This document shows, in pieces, positions 60,070 through 64,000 of a stretch of 64,000 bases of DNA (its first letter is position 1; each line of letters starts with the position of its first letter). Made by a program: the position numbers and the translations under genes. Origin of the DNA: an uncultured Dorea sp. (lineage in GTDB: Bacteria > Bacillota > Clostridia > Lachnospirales > Lachnospiraceae). The stretch is taken from positions 1 through 64,000 of the forward strand of contig CAJUBG010000001.1 of the NCBI GenBank assembly GCA_910584575.1, given 5' to 3'. The notes below the pieces were generated by a model that worked only from the letters and a program-made list of their open reading frames with translations, was not told where the DNA came from and did not search any database.

Positions 60070-63000
60070 TTACACTTCAATCAATAGGGTCTTAATCTCA
60101 TATGCATGAAGCTGCATCTGAATCTCGTCCCGCCTAAATTCTGTGACTGGCCGTTCCCGCAAATCACATTCCGCCCATGAACGGTAAGGGAAGCCTGGCT
60201 TCACGATTACCTCCTGCTTTGCCCCTGCAAACTCGTGGAAACGAACCACAATGTATTTCCCGTCCTCGGATTTCTTCACAGCGTCCAACTCCACCTGCTC
60301 ATTGTCAAAGGAAAGGAAGCTGTCGAAGGAAAGAGTGCTTCGCCCTGCCACGGCCTGCATTGGCTCATTTAGCGCAAATGCTTCCTGAACTACCATTCCT
60401 TCCACGAAATCTCCCTTATGAGGAAGTAATGCATAGGTAAAGGTATGGCTTCCCTGATCCTGAAGATGATCCGGATGGGTTCCTGCCCTTAACAGGGAAA
60501 TCCTCAGCACATTATCCTTGATATCATGTCCGTACTTGCAGTCGTTTAAGATACTTACCCCGTAATTTCTATCAGACAAGTCCGCCCATCTGTGGGCTAC
60601 CGTCTCGAATTTTGCCTGCTCCCAACTGGTGTTCCAGTGGTTCGGACGGCGAACGTTTCCATACTGCACGTCGTACGTGCCATAGGTGGAACGGATATCC
60701 ACAGGGAACGCTGCTTTCAGGAGTTTGTGCTGTTCATGGAAATCTACCTCCGTCTTAAAATCAATTCTCCTGTCATTGCTGTAAAGAATCATGTCCTGCC
60801 TAATACAGGAGGACGGCCCGTCAGCCTTCTTATCCGGCGCAAAATCCCATTCCATATGAAGCCTCATGCGAAGCGGCCCCATCTCCGCAGCCTCAAAAAC
60901 GGTAAGTCCGGTGATTTCCCGCATCTTTTCCTGGTAAAAGATATCAATATCCCATGCATCGAAATCAAGGGGTTTGTCCTCAAATACCTGAAGCACGTTC
61001 GCCCGCTGTCCTTCAGGAATCACGTCGCGCGCATAGGTTTTGTCGTACAGCCTTGTAATCTGTCCGCACTGATTCAGGGAAATACGATAGTAGGGCGTCT
61101 CAATCTCCCTGTCCTCTATGGTAAATGCCCCTGCCTTTTCTGAGGATTTTTCCTCCTGCTTTACCGAAATGACCTTCATCCCCATAGGCGGCACGTCCTT
61201 TACCTGTACATAGGTTACCCCCTGCCCTTTTTGGGAAACCAATTCATTTCCGTCCTGGTCCTGAAAACTGCCGTCTTGATTCTCCGGAATAGTCACCATC
61301 TGGTTCATGGCCCATCCGGAAGGATTGATTACGGTATAGGTATGCTCTTTCTTCTCTGTGATATGTGCATAGGCGCTTCTTTCCACTTCACGGGCTATCC
61401 CTTCGATATATGCATAATCTTTTCTTGAATCCTCGTAAACCTCATGAATTGAAGAACCTGGAATAATATCATGGAACTGGTCTGTCAAAATATGCTTCCA
61501 GCCCTTAGTCAGCTCGTCCTGCTTTGCATCCGCCATATTGCCTGACTGTAACGCCTCCATCACAGTAAGCCACTCAGCTCTGCGGTAAAGTAACTCCATC
61601 CTCCGGTTCATGCGTTTATTGTAAGCCTGGCTTGTGTAAGTGCCTCGGTGATATTCCAGATACAGCTCTCCGTCCCAGGTATGGACGTACTCCTCCGTAT
61701 GCTCTACGGTATCATGGAGTCTCCTGAAATATTCTCCTGCTGTGGACATCTTTACATTGGGAAGCCCAGGAATCTTGTCAAGCCTTCTCGCACACTCTAA
61801 CATATCACGGTTCACACCGCCGCCTCCGTCTCCGTAGCCAAAGGAAATGAGCAGGTCATGATTCATCTGCTTATCCCTATATGCGTCCCACACTCCTTTT
61901 ACCGTTCTGGGAAGAAGGTTCCCATTATATGTATAGAACCATGAGTCCCTCTCTCTCCACGGCTCAGGCGTGGTGATGAAGTGTGTCAGCACCTCGCTGC
62001 CGTCGATTCCTTTCCACATAAAGGTATCGTGAGGCATACGGTTATACTGGTTCCAGCTTATCTTCGTAGTCATAAATGTGCTTATCCCTGCTTTCTTCAA
62101 AATCTGGGGAAGCGCCCAGGAATAGCCGAACACATCCGGAAGCCACAGATATTCCACATCTTTGCCGAACTCCTCCTTGATAAATTTACTGCCTATAAGT
62201 ATCTGTCTTGTCAGAGATTCCCCGCTTGTCAGGTTGCAGTCAGCCTCTACCCACATGCCGCCGTCAGCCTCCCAACGGCCCTCCTGAACCCTTTTCTTGA
62301 TATTTTCAAAAATATCAGGGAATTCCTCCTTCATATACTCGTATAACTGGGGCTGCGTCTGTAAGAAAATGTATTCCGGATACATTTCCATCAGACGGAA
62401 AACCGTAGAAAAAGAACGAGAGCATTTTTCCCTGGTATGCTTCAGCCGCCACAGCCACGCCACGTCGATATGGGTGTGGCCTACGCAGTATACATTTACC
62501 ATAGAGCGCTTATCCATCTTGTCAATACTGTCATTTAACGCGTCATCCGCCCTATACACAGACTCGTAGAAATCCCCGCTTCCTGGATAAGCCCAGTCAA
62601 CCAGACGGAACGCCTGCTCAAGCGCCCTGCGCAGTTCATGCTGGATTGGGTCGGAATCGGCAAGCTCATCCAAGGTCTGGCGCACCATCAGCGCCATATA
62701 ATAGAAGTCGTCTACCTTTTCGTCCAGCCATGCAAGGTCGGCACGCGTGATTCGATGCTCTTGCTCTTTTGGGACGCCTCCGCCCTCCAAGCCTGACCAC
62801 AGCCGGAAGGTCAGGTCCACGGTGGTTCCACAGAAAGCGTCCTCCAAAAACAACTCCTTGTGGTTCACATCCACGCCCTGATACATCTTTCCGTTCACAT
62901 ATGCCATGGACTCAAATCCGGAATTATTTCCCCCGCCTGTGTTGCCAAAATCGAATACGCCCACTACTTTTTTTCCTTTCCATTCTGCGGGAACGGCGAT

Positions 63001-63225
63001 GTCCTTATGTAACCATACGAAACGGTCACGGCCTTTCCATGTATCGCCTGTGTTTAATGTATACCACTTTTCTGTTCCCTGGCCATGGGGCGCTGGCAGC
63101 TTGGGATTTGCTACCCCCTGTTCTTCTTCTGCTGCCGCAAAGCTCTTGAATTCAATGATATCCCGATATCGATACTGCTCTATCTCGTCGATACGTCTCT
63201 CTAACTTTCTGTCTGTCAAAAACAT
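60070..63225 (-). CDS. GH38 alpha-mannosidase
   Basis: A 1051-aa cytosolic alpha-mannosidase. Zinc and catalytic motifs of GH38 are visible: GHTHIDVAWLWRLKHT (about 252-267), ADGGMWVEADCNLTSGESL and WLPDVFGYSWALPQIL, where the Asp is the nucleophile. The C-terminal beta-rich half (YDVQYGNVRRPNHWNTSWEQAKFE, HPDHLQDQGSHTFTYAL) is normal for bacterial MngB-like enzymes. No signal peptide, so it acts on imported alpha-mannosides. RBS AGGAGG precedes ATG 63225. First gene of the operon that continues into yesL-yesM-yesN. Confidence 0.92.
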   Translation of the reverse strand: MFLTDRKLERRIDEIEQYRYRDIIEFKSFAAAEEEQGVANPKLPAPHGQGTEKWYTLNTGDTWKGRDRFVWLHKDIAVPAEWKGKKVVGVFDFGNTGGGNNSGFESMAYVNGKMYQGVDVNHKELFLEDAFCGTTVDLTFRLWSGLEGGGVPKEQEHRITRADLAWLDEKVDDFYYMALMVRQTLDELADSDPIQHELRRALEQAFRLVDWAYPGSGDFYESVYRADDALNDSIDKMDKRSMVNVYCVGHTHIDVAWLWRLKHTREKCSRSFSTVFRLMEMYPEYIFLQTQPQLYEYMKEEFPDIFENIKKRVQEGRWEADGGMWVEADCNLTSGESLTRQILIGSKFIKEEFGKDVEYLWLPDVFGYSWALPQILKKAGISTFMTTKISWNQYNRMPHDTFMWKGIDGSEVLTHFITTPEPWRERDSWFYTYNGNLLPRTVKGVWDAYRDKQMNHDLLISFGYGDGGGGVNRDMLECARRLDKIPGLPNVKMSTAGEYFRRLHDTVEHTEEYVHTWDGELYLEYHRGTYTSQAYNKRMNRRMELLYRRAEWLTVMEALQSGNMADAKQDELTKGWKHILTDQFHDIIPGSSIHEVYEDSRKDYAYIEGIAREVERSAYAHITEKKEHTYTVINPSGWAMNQMVTIPENQDGSFQDQDGNELVSQKGQGVTYVQVKDVPPMGMKVISVKQEEKSSEKAGAFTIEDREIETPYYRISLNQCGQITRLYDKTYARDVIPEGQRANVLQVFEDKPLDFDAWDIDIFYQEKMREITGLTVFEAAEMGPLRMRLHMEWDFAPDKKADGPSSCIRQDMILYSNDRRIDFKTEVDFHEQHKLLKAAFPVDIRSTYGTYDVQYGNVRRPNHWNTSWEQAKFETVAHRWADLSDRNYGVSILNDCKYGHDIKDNVLRISLLRAGTHPDHLQDQGSHTFTYALLPHKGDFVEGMVVQEAFALNEPMQAVAGRSTLSFDSFLSFDNEQVELDAVKKSEDGKYIVVRFHEFAGAKQEVIVKPGFPYRSWAECDLRERPVTEFRRDEIQMQLHAYEIKTLLIEV

Positions 63226-63335
63226 AACATCCTCCTTAATGCTTGCCCTGTCTTATAGCATCATTTTATTATGGGGCTTCAAATATTGCAATTCAGAAAA
63301 TTCTAGTTTTGATGAACATTATCCATAAAAAGTTC

Positions 63336-63364
63336 TTTACGGAATGACTTCTATATAGTATAAT
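63336..63364 (+). promoter_or_regulatory. Promoter of the small Cys-rich protein gene
   Basis: TTTACG (63336-63341), 17-bp spacer, TATAAT (63359-63364), about 60 bases before the ATG. Confidence 0.7.
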
Positions 63365-63424
63365 CCTATCACAATATGACCAAATCCATCCAGAACAACA
63401 AACACGAAAGCGAGGAGAATTAGA

Positions 63425-63781
63425 ATGAACGCAGAAGTAAAAGACTTTGTAACCGAGAAAGTGAATGTACTGCTTGGTGCAGCCTCCTGCTGCGCCGAAG
63501 CAAAAGAGGCCGCAAAAAACTGGCTTGACGCCGTGGGAACAGACAGTGAGGGGGAAGCAACGAAGAACCTGATTGCAGAACTTGAGGAGGACATTATGCC
63601 AATCGACGGACTGATTGCATTCGCCGGTTCAGAAGCGGGTGCCCAGGTGTTCGGCGCGGAGACTGCCAAGAATGTACTTGCCCATGCAGAGGAATTGAAA
63701 GCCTCTGGTGCGAAATACTGTGACTGCGCGGCCTGTGCGGCTTGTGAGGCCATTCTTGAAAAGAAAGACGAACTCTTATAA
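63425..63781 (+). CDS. Small Cys-rich protein of Clostridia (often mislabelled Hsp90)
   Basis: A 118-aa acidic, Ala-rich helical protein with CDCAACAAC near the C-terminus (C-x-C-x2-C-x2-C) and SCC near residue 22; the cysteines could hold a metal. IMPIDGLIAFAGSEAGAQVFGAE is the conserved core. Relatives in Lachnospiraceae carry the label molecular chaperone Hsp90 in databases, but nothing of the Hsp90 ATPase is present. Single gene with its own consensus promoter and terminator, so likely well expressed. Function unknown. Confidence 0.8.
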   Translation: MNAEVKDFVTEKVNVLLGAASCCAEAKEAAKNWLDAVGTDSEGEATKNLIAELEEDIMPIDGLIAFAGSEAGAQVFGAETAKNVLAHAEELKASGAKYCDCAACAACEAILEKKDELL

Positions 63782-63785
63782 CCTG

Positions 63786-63818
63786 TTCGGGGACTGTCCT
63801 TTTATGGCAGTCCCCGAA
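63786..63818 (+). terminator. Rho-independent terminator
   Basis: TTCGGGGACTG and CAGTCCCCGAA form a perfect 11-bp stem, followed by TACATTTTT. It ends the small Cys-rich gene and may also serve the convergent LrgB gene. Confidence 0.88.
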
Positions 63819-63829
63819 TACATTTTTCT

Positions 63830-64000
63830 TTACATAAGCAAAGCAAAAACAGAGGCCCAAAGGACGGTCAGAAGTCCGGCAACAGCTATGGCAAGGCTGC
63901 TCATAGCGCCTTCAATCTCGCCCATCTCCATGGCCTTTGCGGTCCCGATGGCATGGGAGGCTGTTCCGATGGCAAGACCTTTGGCAACCGGATTATGAAT
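63830..64000 (-). CDS. LrgB-family protein, C-terminal fragment (runs off the window)
   Basis: The last 56 codons of a minus-strand gene. ASHAIGTAKAMEMGEIEGAMSS followed by a final hydrophobic segment is the conserved C-terminus of LrgB/CidB-family membrane proteins, holin-like partners of LrgA that affect autolysis or transport small acids. Only the end is visible; the start lies beyond position 64000. Confidence 0.88.
   Translation of the reverse strand: MHNPVAKGLAIGTASHAIGTAKAMEMGEIEGAMSSLAIAVAGLLTVLWASVFALLM

Noticed and set aside
60592..61143. Plus-strand frame of 183 codons opposite the alpha-mannosidase gene
   Set aside because: It is antisense to a well-conserved GH38 gene with no supporting signals.

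Overview
The window looks like the chromosome of an anaerobic gut Firmicute of the Lachnospiraceae type. The evidence is moderate-to-low GC, strong AGGAG ribosome binding sites, Gram-positive gene families (CD3324, YesMN/LplBC, DUF3791/DUF3990, LrgB, a SpsEFG-like set) and no outer-membrane functions. No genus can be named from sequence alone. No tRNA, rRNA or CRISPR array was seen.

Left third (1-24.9 kb, all minus strand): one long surface-glycan operon, read from 24920 towards and past the left edge. It starts with a nucleotidyltransferase-kinase fusion, an SIS isomerase and a glycosyltransferase. Next come the CDP-glucose to CDP-4-keto-3,6-dideoxyhexose enzymes (RfbF, RfbG, RfbH) and an unusual carbon-chain set: a DRE-TIM aldolase fused to a DUF115-like domain, a ThDP enzyme, an SDR, an AroB-like cyclase and a reductase. 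A second glycosyltransferase and a DUF115 protein follow. The last part is a nonulosonate (legionaminic-type) module: a PtmE-like nucleotidyltransferase, LegB, LegI/SpsE, a SpsF-like cytidylyltransferase and a SpsG/PseG-like protein, with PIG-L deacetylase, radical SAM and WbqC partners. At the left edge a methyltransferase gene is switched off by an 11-G tract, a probable phase-variation switch.

Middle (25-43 kb): an accessory region. It holds a TnpB homologue whose three RuvC catalytic positions are all substituted, with repeated GTATAC-centred elements around its promoter; a wrecked AAA/PD-(D/E)XK gene; a cytosolic Cu/Zn-type SOD; a DUF3791-DUF3990 toxin-antitoxin-like module; and a two-subunit ABC exporter. 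An ABC-2 transporter operon with an ArsR-type regulator is interrupted by an Abi_2 (AbiF-like, HEPN) gene that has its own promoter and a strongly structured leader resembling an abiF RNA. This insert lies between perfect 60-bp direct repeats. A second ABC-2 exporter and an ATPase follow.

Right third (43-64 kb): housekeeping genes (asparaginase, M18 aminopeptidase, NCS2 purine permease), then a mannoside-utilisation locus on the minus strand. The locus contains a GH38 alpha-mannosidase, YesL/YesM/YesN, an LplB-LplC-solute-binding-protein importer, CutC, a DUF4432 epimerase-like protein, D-lyxose/mannose isomerase and a GH2 beta-mannosidase. Together these would sense, import and split mannose-containing oligosaccharides (N-glycan or mannan fragments) and convert mannose to fructose. 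The window ends with a small Cys-rich protein and the C-terminus of a LrgB-family protein.
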